DNA from: Sulfuritortus calidifontis
GTDB taxonomy: Bacteria > Pseudomonadota > Gammaproteobacteria > Burkholderiales > Thiobacillaceae
Assembly (NCBI RefSeq): GCF_003967275.1
Contig: NZ_AP018721.1
Location: 1,178,001-1,242,000 of the forward strand
DNA length: 64,000 bases
Reading direction: 5' to 3'
The position numbers and the translations under genes were made by a program. The notes below the pieces were generated by a model. It searched no databases and was not told where the DNA came from. It saw only the letters and a list, made by a program, of their open reading frames with translations. This document shows, piece by piece, positions 8,082 to 19,770 of the stretch; the first letter of the stretch is position 1, and each line of letters starts with the position of its first letter.

Positions 8082-8822
8082 CTAGCTATGCAAGCCTATT
8101 AGCCCCAGGGCGCTGACGACGACCAGGCCGCCGCCGATCCAGCGCTTGAACAACAGGTCGTTGCGGGTGATGGCCTCATGCGCGCGCAGGCCCATGAAGT
8201 GGCCGATGGCGGCGACCGGGATCAGGCTCAGGGCGGCCAAGAAATGCAGGTCGACCGACAGCGCGACATAGGTGGCCATCTTGATGCTGACCAGGGTGAA
8301 CCAGAGCACGAACAGGGTGTCGCGCAGCTTGGCCTTGTCCACGTTGCGCATGTAGACCGCGACCATCAGCGGGGCGCCGGTGAGCGAGGTGCCGGCGATG
8401 TAGCCACCCAAGACCAACAGGAATTTATCCACCCACTTGGAGCGGCTTTCGATGGCGCGGTTGAGCAGCCAGATGAAGCCGTAGAAGAGCGAGATGGCGT
8501 AGATGGCGAGGTTGAGCCAGGCCGTCGGCAGGGTGACCAGGCCAAACACGCCGACGATGGCGGCCGGCACGATGTAGAGCGAGGAGCGGCCGAGATAGGC
8601 CCAGTCGACGTTGTGCAACCGGGTGCGCAGGGTGAGGCCGGAGAAGAACAAGAGGTGGGTGCCGATGATCGGCAGCCAGAGCAGGGGCTGCGGCTCGACG
8701 AAGAGCAGCAGGGGCAGGCCCAAGGCGGCGCCGCCGAAGCCCAGGCCGGTGCGGACGAATCCGGTCCAGACGAAGAGCAGGGCGACGGTGAGGGTTTGAG
8801 TAAGGTCGAAGTGCAGCAGCAT
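8082..8822 (-). CDS. TSUP (TauE/SafE) family membrane transporter
   Basis: A protein of about 246 residues with eight or so hydrophobic helices and the family's two glycine-rich repeats (FGGAALGLPLLLF near residue 30 and GGYIAGTSLTGAPLMVAVY near 140). TSUP members export sulfite, sulfoacetate or other small organosulfur anions; the substrate here cannot be read from sequence. The ATG at 8822 is preferred; a TTG at 8828 is in frame. It lies downstream of fabI on the same strand but behind a terminator, so it is probably a separate unit. Confidence 0.85.
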   Translation of the reverse strand: MLLHFDLTQTLTVALLFVWTGFVRTGLGFGGAALGLPLLLFVEPQPLLWLPIIGTHLLFFSGLTLRTRLHNVDWAYLGRSSLYIVPAAIVGVFGLVTLPTAWLNLAIYAISLFYGFIWLLNRAIESRSKWVDKFLLVLGGYIAGTSLTGAPLMVAVYMRNVDKAKLRDTLFVLWFTLVSIKMATYVALSVDLHFLAALSLIPVAAIGHFMGLRAHEAITRNDLLFKRWIGGGLVVVSALGLIGLHS

Positions 8823-8830
8823 GTTCAAGT

Positions 8831-8857
8831 AAAAAAGCCGGCACGGGGCCGGCTTTC
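8831..8857 (-). terminator. rho-independent terminator of fabI
   Basis: On the minus strand AAAGCCGGC-loop-GCCGGCTTTTTT forms a GC-rich hairpin followed by six T residues, 20 bp downstream of the fabI stop. It lies immediately before the TSUP gene start. Confidence 0.8.
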
Positions 8858-8877
8858 TTATTTAGCGGGTCAGTGGA

Positions 8878-9666
8878 TCACTCGTCGACCGCCAAACCGG
8901 CGGTACTGTTAAAGCCCGAATCGACGTAGGTGATCTCGCCGGTGATGCCGGAGGCGAGGTCCGACAGCAGGAAGGCGGCGGTGTTGCCGACCTCCTCGAT
9001 GGTGACATTGCGCCGCAGCGGCGAGTTCTTCTCGCCCCAGGCCAGGAGCTTGTTGAAGTCGGAGATGCCGGAGGCGGCCAGGGTCTTGATCGGACCGGCC
9101 GAGATGCCGTTGACCCGGATGCCCTTCGGGCCGAGGCTCGAAGCCAGGTAGTAGACGCTGGTCTCCAGGCTGGCCTTGGCCAGGCCCATGACGTTGTAGT
9201 GCGGCACGTAGCGCACGGCGCCCAGATAGGTCATGGTCAGCAGGGCGGCTTTGCGGCCCTGCATCATGGGCAGGCCGGCCTTGGCCAGGGCGGTGAAGGA
9301 ATAGCTGGAGATGTCGTGGGCGATGCGGAAGTATTCGCGGTTGACGTTTTCCAGATAGTCGCCGGCCAGGGCCTGCTTGGGCACGAAGGCGATGGAGTGG
9401 ACGATGCCGTCCAGACCGTCCCAGCGCTTGGAAAGGCCCGCGAACAGGGCCTCGATCTGTTCGTCGCTTCCGACGTCGCAATCGAAGGTGAGGTCTGAGC
9501 CGAACTCCTTGGCGAATTCGACGACGCGGTCGCGCGCGCGTTCGCCCTGATAGCTGAAGGCCAGCTCGGCGCCTTCGCGGTGGCAGGCCTGGGCCACGCC
9601 ATAGGCGATGGAGCGGTTGCTGATCAGACCGGTAATGAGGATTTTCTTGCCGGCGAGAAAGCCCAT
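8878..9666 (-). CDS. fabI: enoyl-[acyl-carrier-protein] reductase (NADH)
   Basis: FabI reduces trans-2-enoyl-ACP in the last step of each fatty-acid elongation cycle. The 262-residue protein has the FabI-type nucleotide-binding start ([15 protein letters not shown]), the catalytic segment [16 protein letters not shown] with the Tyr-x6-Lys arrangement, and the [13 protein letters not shown] substrate-loop region. Length is normal. AAAGGGAAC precedes the ATG at 9666. A TATAAT-like -10 box lies about 42 bp upstream. It is divergent from the peptide-binding protein gene. Confidence 0.97.
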   Translation of the reverse strand: MGFLAGKKILITGLISNRSIAYGVAQACHREGAELAFSYQGERARDRVVEFAKEFGSDLTFDCDVGSDEQIEALFAGLSKRWDGLDGIVHSIAFVPKQALAGDYLENVNREYFRIAHDISSYSFTALAKAGLPMMQGRKAALLTMTYLGAVRYVPHYNVMGLAKASLETSVYYLASSLGPKGIRVNGISAGPIKTLAASGISDFNKLLAWGEKNSPLRRNVTIEEVGNTAAFLLSDLASGITGEITYVDSGFNSTAGLAVDE

Positions 9667-9707
9667 GGTTCTGTTCCCTTTGTTTTGTGTTGACCAAACA
9701 GGGCGGC

Positions 9708-9713
9708 ATTATA
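9708..9713 (-). promoter_or_regulatory. fabI -10 element
   Basis: TATAAT on the minus strand, about 42 bp before the fabI start, in the 84-bp divergent gap between fabI and the peptide-binding protein gene. No convincing -35 hexamer is seen 16-18 bp upstream of it. Confidence 0.4.
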
Positions 9714-9750
9714 CCGTGACGCCGCAATTCTTCTTATTTACACTCGCCAA

Positions 9751-11901
9751 ATGCGTGCCTGGCTTCTCCTGTCCGTCCTGTTGCTCGCCGCCTGCAACGG
9801 CCCGGCCAACAGCCCCTATCCGGCCGGGCAGGCCGGCCGGAACATCCTTTATTCGGCCTTCTCCGAACGGCCCAAGCACCTGGACCCGGCCCGTTCCTAC
9901 AGCGAGAACGAGGTGGTCTTCACCGGCCAGATCTACGAGCCGCCGTTGCAATACCACTATCTCAAACGCCCCTACCAGTTGGAGCCGCTGACCGCGGCCG
10001 CCATGCCCGAGGTCAGCTATTACGCGGCCGATGGCCGCAGGCTGCCGGAATCGGCGCCGAGCGCGGCCATCGCCTACAGCGTGTATGAGATCCGGATCAA
10101 GCCCGGCATCCATTACCAGCCGCATCCGGCCTTTGCCCAAAAGCCGGATGGCACGCCGCGTTACGTGCCGATCGATCCGAGGGAACTGGAACGGATCGAG
10201 CGCTTCGCCGACTTCGTGGAAACCGGCAGCCGCGAACTCGTCGCCGCCGACTACGTCTACCAGATCAAGCGCCTGGCCAACCCCCGCCTGAGTTCGCCCA
10301 TCTTCGGCCTGATGGCCGAATACATCGTCGGTCTCAAGGAGTACGGCGCCACCCTGGCCAAGGTGGTCGCGGGCATGCCGCGCGAGGCCTACCTCGATCT
10401 CGAGCGCTATCCGCTGGCCGGGGTCGAACTGGTGGATCGCTACACCTACCGGGTGAAGATCAAGGGCAAGTATCCCCAGTTCGCCTACTGGCTGGCCATG
10501 CCCTTCTTCGCGCCGGTGCCGGCCGAAGCCGAGCGTTTCTACAATCAGCCCGGCATGCTGGAACGCAACTTCTCGCTCGACTGGCAGCCGGTCGGCACCG
10601 GGCCGTTCTATCTGGCCGAGAACGACCCCAACCGGGTCATGCGCCTCAAGCGCAACCCGCATTACCACGACGACTTCTATCCGGCCGAGGGCGAGCCGGG
10701 CGACCGGGCCGAGGGGCTGCTGATGGATGCCGGCCGGCGGCTGCCCCTGCTCGACGAGGCGGTCTACAGGCTGGAGAAGGAGGACATTCCTTACTGGACC
10801 AAATTCCTCCAGGGCTATTACGACACCTCGGGCATCAGTTCCGACACCTTCGATCAGGCCATCCGCATGGGGCCCGACGGTCAGCCCGATCTCTCGCCCG
10901 AGATGCGCGAGCGCGGCATCGAGCTGTCCACCGCGGTGCGCACCTCGATCTGGTATGTCGGCTTCAACATGCGCGACCCGGTGTTGGGCGGCTTGGGCGA
11001 GTCCGCGCGCAAGCTGCGCCAGGCCATCTCCATCGCCCTCGACTACGAGGAATTCATCTCCATCTTCCTCAACGGTCGCGGCATCCCGGCCCAGGGGCCG
11101 CTGCCGCCGGGCATCTATGGCTACCGCGCGGGCGAGGCGGGGATCAATCCCGTGGTCTATCGCTGGCAGGGCGGCCAGCCGGTTCGCCGCGGCATCGAGG
11201 AGGCCAGACGCCTGCTGGCCGAGGCGGGTTATCCGAACGGGCGCGAGGCGGCGACGGGGCGGCCGCTCACGCTCTACCTCGACACCATGGCCAGCGGGCC
11301 GGAGGCCAAGGCGCGCCTGGACTGGTATCGCAAGCAGTTCGAGAAACTCGGCGTGCAACTGGTGGTGCGCAGTACCGACTACAACCGCTTCCAGGACAAG
11401 ATGCTCAAGGGCAACGCCCAGATCTTCGAATGGGGCTGGAACGCCGATTACCCGGACCCGGAGAACTTCCTGTTCTTGCTCTATGGCCCGAACCGCAAGA
11501 TGGAACTGAACGGCGAGAATGCCGCCAACTATGAAAATCCCGAGTTCGACCGGCTGTTTCTGCAGATGAAGGACATGGCCAACGGTCCGGCGCGGCAGGC
11601 CCTGATCGAGCGCATGGTCGAGATCGTGCGCCACGACGCCCCCTGGGTCTTCGCCTATTTCCCCAAGACCTTCGGCCTGCGCCATGCCTGGGTGAAGAAC
11701 GGCAAGCCCAACCTGATGGCCAACAACACCCTGAAATACCGCCGGGTCGAGCCGGAGCGGCGTGTTGCCTATCAGGCTAAATGGAACCGCGCCGTCTGGT
11801 GGCCGCTGCTGGGCCTGTTCCTGCTGCTGGTCATGGCCGCGCTGCCGGCGCTGCGGGCCTATCGGAGGCGGCAGCAGGCGGCGGCGAATACTTCTTACTG
11901 A
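9751..11901 (+). CDS. yejA: YejA-like peptide ABC transporter substrate-binding lipoprotein with C-terminal membrane anchor
   Basis: A 716-residue SBP_bac_5 family (OppA/DppA/YejA) binding protein. The N-terminus is a lipoprotein signal (LLLAAC lipobox, Cys about residue 15). The body carries family segments such as ALDYEEFISIFLNGRG and WGWNADYPDPENF. Unusually, the C-terminus has a hydrophobic helix (WWPLLGLFLLLVMAALPAL) followed by Arg-rich cytoplasmic-type residues, so the protein may be anchored at both ends. It is divergent from fabI and upstream of yejBEF, from which it is separated by a convergent thioredoxin gene whose stop overlaps its own by 7 bp. Expected role: capture of peptides for import. 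Confidence 0.88.
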   Translation: MRAWLLLSVLLLAACNGPANSPYPAGQAGRNILYSAFSERPKHLDPARSYSENEVVFTGQIYEPPLQYHYLKRPYQLEPLTAAAMPEVSYYAADGRRLPESAPSAAIAYSVYEIRIKPGIHYQPHPAFAQKPDGTPRYVPIDPRELERIERFADFVETGSRELVAADYVYQIKRLANPRLSSPIFGLMAEYIVGLKEYGATLAKVVAGMPREAYLDLERYPLAGVELVDRYTYRVKIKGKYPQFAYWLAMPFFAPVPAEAERFYNQPGMLERNFSLDWQPVGTGPFYLAENDPNRVMRLKRNPHYHDDFYPAEGEPGDRAEGLLMDAGRRLPLLDEAVYRLEKEDIPYWTKFLQGYYDTSGISSDTFDQAIRMGPDGQPDLSPEMRERGIELSTAVRTSIWYVGFNMRDPVLGGLGESARKLRQAISIALDYEEFISIFLNGRGIPAQGPLPPGIYGYRAGEAGINPVVYRWQGGQPVRRGIEEARRLLAEAGYPNGREAATGRPLTLYLDTMASGPEAKARLDWYRKQFEKLGVQLVVRSTDYNRFQDKMLKGNAQIFEWGWNADYPDPENFLFLLYGPNRKMELNGENAANYENPEFDRLFLQMKDMANGPARQALIERMVEIVRHDAPWVFAYFPKTFGLRHAWVKNGKPNLMANNTLKYRRVEPERRVAYQAKWNRAVWWPLLGLFLLLVMAALPALRAYRRRQQAAANTSY

Positions 11902-12884
11902 GCCGCCGCGCCGCCGGCTGCGCGCGCCCGCAGCCAGTCCTGGAAGGAGGCGTGCCGGCGATAGGCGTGGCTGCCGATGAAGGCGAGCAGGTTGGTGAAG
12001 TGCTCCGGAATCAGATGATCTTCATAACGCAGGATTTCCCGGCCGCCGGTATCGAAGAACACCAGGGTCGGCACCTGCCGGATGCCCATGGCTTTGGCGA
12101 GTTCGGCCTCGCTGGTTGCCTGGCCGGAGAAATCCTTGAGTAGCTTGCTGCCGGCCATGTCGATCCGCGCCACCCGAAACTGTTCGTTCAGCAGCCTGAC
12201 CGTGTCGCCGTCCATGAAATTGCGGTCGTGCATGCGCCGGCAGGCCTCGCAGTCGGCCTGCTCGAACAGCAGGGCGAGGACCTTGTCCTCGGCCCCGGCT
12301 TTCTTGATGAGGGCCTGGAGATCGTCGACCCTGGCAAAGAAAGGCTCGTCGATCAGGCCGGCGGGCTTGGCCTTTTGGCCTTGGCGCGAGGCATATTCCC
12401 TGAATCCCATCTTCTGGTAGGCCCCGCTGGCCAGGTAGTCGAGCTCGGCCTTGAACACCGCCGGCTTGTGCAGGCCCGAGATGCGGTAGATTTCCGCGCC
12501 CCGGGCATCGTAGAAGGCGATGGTGGGCGAGAACTGGACCTTGAGCTTGCGCGCCAGCTGCTTCTCGGTCATGGTCTCGCCGCCGAAGTCGGCCACCTCG
12601 CGGCCGCCCCAGATGTCGAGCTGGATCACGTCGAAATGCTTTTTCAGCGCGGCAGTGATGGCCTTGTCCTGGAAATGCACCTGATGCAACTGGGCGCAGT
12701 AGGGGCAGCCCTCCTGCTCGTAGACCACCATCAATAGCCGGCCGGCCTTGGCGGCGTCGGCCAGGTCTTCCTGCAGGTTGAGGAAGGAATCCTTGAAGAA
12801 GGGTTGCGAGCCCAGGGCCCAGGCCGGGCCTTGCGCAATGAGGCCGATCAGCAATAAACGCAAGAACAAGCGCATGGCATGCAT
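11895..12884 (-). CDS. exported tandem thioredoxin-fold protein (SoxW-like)
   Basis: A 329-residue protein with a signal peptide (cleavage after WAL near residue 26) and two thioredoxin-like domains. The first has YEQEGCPYCAQLH and cis-Pro segment KVQFSPTIAFYD; the second has FEQADCEACRRMH and cis-Pro RQVPTLVFFD. It should act as a periplasmic disulfide reductant or isomerase, like SoxW and related proteins. The ATG at 12884 is set by AAGGAG seven bases upstream; the frame continues further upstream without meaning. It is inserted in the opposite direction between yejA and yejB and its stop overlaps the yejA stop. Confidence 0.85.
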   Translation of the reverse strand: MHAMRLFLRLLLIGLIAQGPAWALGSQPFFKDSFLNLQEDLADAAKAGRLLMVVYEQEGCPYCAQLHQVHFQDKAITAALKKHFDVIQLDIWGGREVADFGGETMTEKQLARKLKVQFSPTIAFYDARGAEIYRISGLHKPAVFKAELDYLASGAYQKMGFREYASRQGQKAKPAGLIDEPFFARVDDLQALIKKAGAEDKVLALLFEQADCEACRRMHDRNFMDGDTVRLLNEQFRVARIDMAGSKLLKDFSGQATSEAELAKAMGIRQVPTLVFFDTGGREILRYEDHLIPEHFTNLLAFIGSHAYRRHASFQDWLRARAAGGAAAQ

Positions 12885-13040
12885 GAGGGTCTCCTTGTTG
12901 TTGGTGGCGGGGCGCCTGCGCCCTGTTTCGGTTTGCGCCCAGTCGATTGACCGGATCGTCGCCGGCATGTTCCCGAAAAGCCGGGGTTCGGGCAAGCGGC
13001 CATTGGCGGTCGAGCCGGCTCCGTTGATATGATGCCGGCC

Positions 13041-14018
13041 ATGCTGGCCTACATCGTCCGCCGCGTCCTTTACGCCATCCCGATCCTGATCGGGGTGAAC
13101 CTGATCACCTTCGCCCTCTTCTTCGTGGTCAATACGCCGGATGACATGGCCCGCATCCACCTCGGCGCCAAGCATGTCACGGCCGAGGCGATCGAGCGCT
13201 GGAAAACCGAGCACGGCTACGACAGGCCGCTGTTCTTCAACCCGGCGGCGGAGGGGGCCGGCAAGCTGGGCGACACCCTGTTCGTCGACAAGTCGCTCAA
13301 GCTGTTCGCCTTTTCATTCGGCCAGGCCGACGACGGCCGCGACATCGCGCGCGAGATCACGACGCGCATGTGGCCCAGCCTCGCCATCGCCCTGCCGACT
13401 TTCCTGGTCGGCCTCTTGGCCTACATCAGCTTCGCCTTGGTCATGGTCTTCTTCCGCGCCACCTATCTCGACTTCGCCGGGGTGGTGCTGTGCGTGGTCT
13501 TGATGTCGATCTCGGGGCTGTTCTACATCATCGGTGGCCAGTTCCTGCTGGGCAAGCTCTGGCATCTGGTGCCGGTATCGGGCTACGAGCCGGGCCTGGT
13601 GGGGCTTAAGTTCCTGGTGCTGCCCATCCTGGTCGGGGTGATTTCCGGCCTGGGCGATTCCAGCCGCTTCTACCGCACCCTGTTCCTGGAGGAGATCCAC
13701 AAGGACTATGTGCGCACGGCGCGGGCCAAGGGCCTGTCCGAGCGGGTGGTGCTGTTCCGCCACGTGCTGGGCAACGCCATGATCCCCATCCTCACCGGCG
13801 CGGTGGTGGTGATCCCGCGCCTCTTCCTGGGCAGCCTGATCGTCGAATCCTTCTTCGGCATCCCGGGGCTGGGTAGCTACACCATCGACGCCATCCAGGC
13901 CCAGGACTTCGCCATCGTCCGGGCCATGGTCTTCCTGGGGTCGGTGCTCTACATTCTGGGTCTGTTGCTCACCGACCTGTCGTATACCCTGGTCGATCCG
14001 CGGGTGAGACTGGAATGA
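13041..14018 (+). CDS. yejB: peptide ABC transporter permease, YejB type
   Basis: A 325-residue BPD_transp_1 permease. It begins MLAYIVRRVLYAIPILIGVN, like other YejB/DppB proteins, has six predicted helices and the EAA loop (EEIHKDYVRTARAKGLSERVV) that docks on the ATPase. An ATG at 13029 in the same frame would add four residues; 13041 matches the family start. It overlaps the next gene by 4 bp. It forms the inner-membrane channel with YejE. Confidence 0.92.
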   Translation: MLAYIVRRVLYAIPILIGVNLITFALFFVVNTPDDMARIHLGAKHVTAEAIERWKTEHGYDRPLFFNPAAEGAGKLGDTLFVDKSLKLFAFSFGQADDGRDIAREITTRMWPSLAIALPTFLVGLLAYISFALVMVFFRATYLDFAGVVLCVVLMSISGLFYIIGGQFLLGKLWHLVPVSGYEPGLVGLKFLVLPILVGVISGLGDSSRFYRTLFLEEIHKDYVRTARAKGLSERVVLFRHVLGNAMIPILTGAVVVIPRLFLGSLIVESFFGIPGLGSYTIDAIQAQDFAIVRAMVFLGSVLYILGLLLTDLSYTLVDPRVRLE

Positions 14019-15417
14019 GTTTCCTGATCGATATCCTCTGGAGCGATGCGCTGTTGTTTCTGCTTTTGGCGGCAGTGCTCGGCTTCTTCCTGCACGTGCG
14101 CCGGCACGAGCACCTGCGGGCGCCTTGGGCGCGGGTGGGCCGGAGTCGGCTCGGCGTGGCCACGGCCGTGCTGCTGGCGGCCTATGCCGGCATCGGCGTG
14201 CTCGACTCTCTGCACTACCGGCCAGCCCTGCCGGCCCAGCCGGGCCAGCCAGTGCAATACGGCAACGAAGTGCTCTCCGTGCTCGATGCCCTGGCCGAGC
14301 CGCTGCGCGCGCAGGTGGAGAAGACCTATTCCGCGCCCTTTGCCCTGCATCTTTATGCCAAGGAGAACCTGACCCTGGCCGACGGTCGCCAGCTGCGCGA
14401 CTACCCGCGGCTGAAATACGGCGGCGCCCACTTGTCGCATGAAAGCGAGCGGGCAGGGGACGTCGCCCGCCGGTCGCTGGCCGGTGTGGCCTGGGGTCTG
14501 GCGCTGGCGGCCGCCGTCGTCCTGCTGACGGCAGGTATGCTGTCTCGGCGCTCGGCCGGCTTCGGCGATGCCTTGCGCCGCCTTGCGCGCGCACCCGAGC
14601 TGGCGGCGCTGCGCAGCGGTCTGGTCACCCTCGCGATCCTGCTGCTGCTGGCCGGTGTGATCGTGCAACTGGCGCCGCATTACCACATTCTGGGCACCGA
14701 CAAGGTCGGCCAGGACGTGTTCTACCTCTCGCTCAAGAGCGTGCGTACCGGCTTGTTGATCGGCACCCTGACCACGCTGATCATGCTGCCCCTGGCCCTG
14801 TTCCTCGGCGTGGCGGCCGGCTACTACGGCGGCCGGGTGGACGACGTCATCCAGTACGTCTACACGACCCTGAATTCCATTCCCGGCGTGTTGCTGATCG
14901 CGGCGGCGGTGTTGGTGGCGCAGGTCTACATCGAGACCCACCCGGAATTGTTCGACACCGCCGCCGCTCGCTCCGATCTCAGGCTGGTCTTTCTCTGCGG
15001 CATCCTCGGCGTCACCAGCTGGACCGGGCTGGCCCGGTTGCTGCGCGGCGAGGCGCTCAAGCTGCGAGAGCTGGAATACATCCAGGCGGCGCGGGCCTTC
15101 GGCGTTTCCCATCTGCGCATCCTGTCGCGCCACATCCTGCCCAACGTCGGCCATCTGGTGCTGATCACGGTGGTGATCGATTTCTCCGGCCTGGTGCTGG
15201 CCGAGGCGGTGCTGTCCTACGTCGGGGTCGGCGTCGACCCGGCCATGGCGAGTTGGGGCAACATGATCAACGGCGCCCGGCTGGAGCTGGCGCGCGAGCC
15301 CATCGTCTGGTGGCAGCTGGCCGCCGCCTTCCTGTTCATGTTCGCCCTGGTGCTGGCGGCCAACCTGTTCGCCGACAGCGTGCGCGTCGCCTTCGATCCA
15401 CGTTCGGAGAAGCGCTC

Positions 15418-15421
<4 letters not shown>
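14015..15421 (+). CDS. yejE: peptide ABC transporter permease, YejE type
   Basis: A 468-residue permease, longer than typical DppC. An extra N-terminal helix pair and a periplasmic insert (about residues 70-150, including HLSHESERAGDVARRS) precede the standard BPD_transp_1 core. The core has the EAA-type loop LKLRELEYIQAARAFGVSHL near residue 350. An enlarged N-terminus is a feature of YejE proteins. It is coupled to yejB by ATGA overlap and to yejF by GTGA overlap. Confidence 0.92.
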
Positions 15422-17373
<1,952 letters not shown>

Positions 17374-17376
17374 CCT

Positions 17377-18765
17377 TCAGCCTTCGGAAACGGGGATGGC
17401 GATCTTGTCGCCGGGGCGCAGCTTGTCCGCCAGGGTCTGGTTGTGTTCGCGGATGTCCGAGACCGAGACGTTGTAGCGCCGGGCGAGTTCGCTCAGGGTA
17501 TCCCCCTTGCGCACGGTGTGGGTGTGCAGCTGCGGCTCTTGCACGACTTCGGCCTTTTTCTTCGGCTGCGTGGCGGCCTTGCCCGCCGGTGCCGGCACCA
17601 CCAGGGTCTGGCTGTTGGCGACCTTGCCGCGCCAGAGCTTGAGCGGGTTGTGTTCCTTCAGCCAGGCCAGGGTGACGCCGAACTTGGCGGCGATCTTGCT
17701 GGCGACCTCTCCGCGCTTGGCCCGGTATTCCTGGAGTTGATGTCGGTCACCGATGCGCTGGAGATTGTGGTGGAAGGTCTCCACCTTGTCAGCCGGCAGC
17801 AGCAGCATGCCGGGGGTATCGGTGTGGATCACCTTGCGCTGATAGCCCGGATTGAGCGAAATGAAGTCGTCCAGGTTCATCTCGGCCAGCTTGGCGGCAT
17901 AGCGCGCCTCCATCGGCTGGTTGAGCATGACCTGCATGAAATAGGGCTCGTTGGCGATGCTATCGAGCGTGATCCCGTAACGGGCCGGGTCGCGCACGAT
18001 ATTGCGCACGGCAAGGAGCTTGGGCACATAGTGACGGGTCTCGGTCGGCAGCTTCAGGCTGGCGTAGTCGGTATCCAGTCCCTTCGCCTTGTTGCGGGCG
18101 ATCGCCCGGCCGACGCAGCCTTCGCCGCAGTTGTAGGCGGCCAGGGCCAGCTGCCAGTCGCCGAACATGCCGTAGAGCTGCTGCAGATAGTCGAGGGCGG
18201 CATCGGTCGCGGCCAGCACGTCCTTGCGACCGTCGTACCAGGAATTCTGCTTGAGGCCATAGATACGGCCGGTCGAGGGGATGAACTGCCAGATGCCCGA
18301 GGCCTTTTGCGGTGATACCGCCAAGGGGTTGTAGGCCGACTCGATCATGGGTAGCAGGGCGATTTCCATCGGCATGCCGCGCTTTTCCACTTCCTCTACG
18401 ATATGGAAGAGATAGAGCCGGCTGCGCTCGACGGTACGGTTGAGGTAGGCCGGCCGGTTGGCGAACCAGTCTTCGTGAACTTGAACCAGCTCGGGACTGG
18501 TATCGGCCATGGCCAGGCCATTGCGGATGCGCTGCCAAAGATCGGCCTCGCTGCCAGGCTCGTTCAGGCGCGAGGGATGCGCCAGCGAATAGCTGATCTT
18601 GAGTTCGGAGGCAATCGGAACAGCGGGGCTCTCGGCCGGATGGCCAGGTCGCGGCAGGAGCAACCCGAGGGCCAATGCCAGCCACAAGCCGGCCCCGCGG
18701 GCAAACGCTACTTTTCTGGGCACTTGTTTAAAAATCGGCCTTGGAGGCCCTATCCGCAAATTCAC
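17377..18765 (-). CDS. mltD: membrane-bound lytic murein transglycosylase D
   Basis: A 462-residue exported lytic transglycosylase. It has an N-terminal hydrophobic signal (about residues 25-43), a family-1 SLT domain (about 110-230) with catalytic Glu in MIESAYNPLAVS followed by ASGIWQFIPSTGR and YNCGEG, and a C-terminal LysM domain HTVRKGDTLSELARRYNVS for peptidoglycan binding. A weaker LysM-like stretch lies near residue 340-385. It cleaves glycan strands to anhydro-muropeptides during wall turnover. No lipobox cysteine is evident. Confidence 0.94.
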   Translation of the reverse strand: MNLRIGPPRPIFKQVPRKVAFARGAGLWLALALGLLLPRPGHPAESPAVPIASELKISYSLAHPSRLNEPGSEADLWQRIRNGLAMADTSPELVQVHEDWFANRPAYLNRTVERSRLYLFHIVEEVEKRGMPMEIALLPMIESAYNPLAVSPQKASGIWQFIPSTGRIYGLKQNSWYDGRKDVLAATDAALDYLQQLYGMFGDWQLALAAYNCGEGCVGRAIARNKAKGLDTDYASLKLPTETRHYVPKLLAVRNIVRDPARYGITLDSIANEPYFMQVMLNQPMEARYAAKLAEMNLDDFISLNPGYQRKVIHTDTPGMLLLPADKVETFHHNLQRIGDRHQLQEYRAKRGEVASKIAAKFGVTLAWLKEHNPLKLWRGKVANSQTLVVPAPAGKAATQPKKKAEVVQEPQLHTHTVRKGDTLSELARRYNVSVSDIREHNQTLADKLRPGDKIAIPVSEG

Positions 18766-18854
18766 GATTATCGTTGAATTTTAATGTCCACGACAAACGC
18801 ATGGTTGCATCTGATTTTTAACTCAGTCCAGAAAATGCGGCGCCTAATTGCTTG

Positions 18855-19619
18855 TTAGAAATGGTTTTTCATCTCTCGTACAACACCCAGGACCTCGGCC
18901 TCGGATTTGAGCGGCCGGCCGGCATGGGCCTCGGCCGCCAGCCGCAGGGCAGGGGTGTGGCAGCGCAGGAAGGGATTGGTCGCCAATTCCAGATCCAGGG
19001 TCGAGGGCAGGGTGGGCAGGCCTCGATCGCGCTTGGCCTGCTCGCGCAGCGCGCGTTCGCGCAGGGCGGCATTGTCGGGGTCGACGCTGAGGGCGAAGGA
19101 GATGTTGCTCAGGGTGTATTCGTGAGTGCAGCAGACGCGGGTGTCCCCAGGCAGCCTGGCCAGGCGCTGCAACGAGGCATGCATTTGCGCCGGCGTGCCT
19201 TCGAACAGGCGGCCGCAGCCACAGGCGAACAGGGTGTCGCCGCAGAACAGCAGGCCTTCGCCGAAATAGGCAAGGTGGCCCAGGGTGTGCCCGGGCACTT
19301 CCAGGACCTCGAAACTGGCGTCGATCCCGGCCAGCTCGAGGCGGGCGCCATCGACCAAGGGCTGATCGACACAGGCGATGCGCTCGCGGGCCGGGCCATA
19401 GACCGGCACCGGCGCGTGTTGCAGCAGGCCGGCCACGCCACCGATGTGGTCGCCGTGATGATGGGTGATCAGAATGGCTGCCAGGCGCAGATCACGGGCG
19501 GTCATCCACGATAGAATAGGCGCGGCTTCGCCAGGGTCGACCACGACGCAGTAACGGCCTTTGGCCAGGGCCCAGATGTAGTTGTCCTTCAGAGCCGGAA
19601 TCGCTTCAAGCCTCAGCAT
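18855..19619 (-). CDS. gloB: hydroxyacylglutathione hydrolase (glyoxalase II)
   Basis: A 254-residue metallo-beta-lactamase-fold enzyme that hydrolyses S-lactoylglutathione in methylglyoxal detoxification. The zinc ligands are in THHHGDHIGG, with later GHTLGH, CGDTLF and CTHEYT, and the glutathione-binding C-terminus ends REMKNHF. The start MLRLEAIPALKDNY is at 19619. It is divergent from the methyltransferase-rnhA-dnaQ unit, an arrangement like E. coli gloB/yafS. Confidence 0.96.
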   Translation of the reverse strand: MLRLEAIPALKDNYIWALAKGRYCVVVDPGEAAPILSWMTARDLRLAAILITHHHGDHIGGVAGLLQHAPVPVYGPARERIACVDQPLVDGARLELAGIDASFEVLEVPGHTLGHLAYFGEGLLFCGDTLFACGCGRLFEGTPAQMHASLQRLARLPGDTRVCCTHEYTLSNISFALSVDPDNAALRERALREQAKRDRGLPTLPSTLDLELATNPFLRCHTPALRLAAEAHAGRPLKSEAEVLGVVREMKNHF

Positions 19620-19770
19620 CCGGCCATTGTCGCGAGCGAGCGGGATGGCCGTCAACGGACAGGAAGATCGATGCACTATCAGGCACGACGTGTCATGCTT
19701 CACGACCTTTCTCGACCCTCTGCCGCCCGAACAGGAGGGGGAGTACCTTTTTGCGTTGTTGGCCTTGACC

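Noticed and set aside
9709-11685. A 658-codon minus-strand open frame
   Set aside because: Antisense to yejA, with no family pattern in its translation and low-complexity Gly/His/Asp composition.
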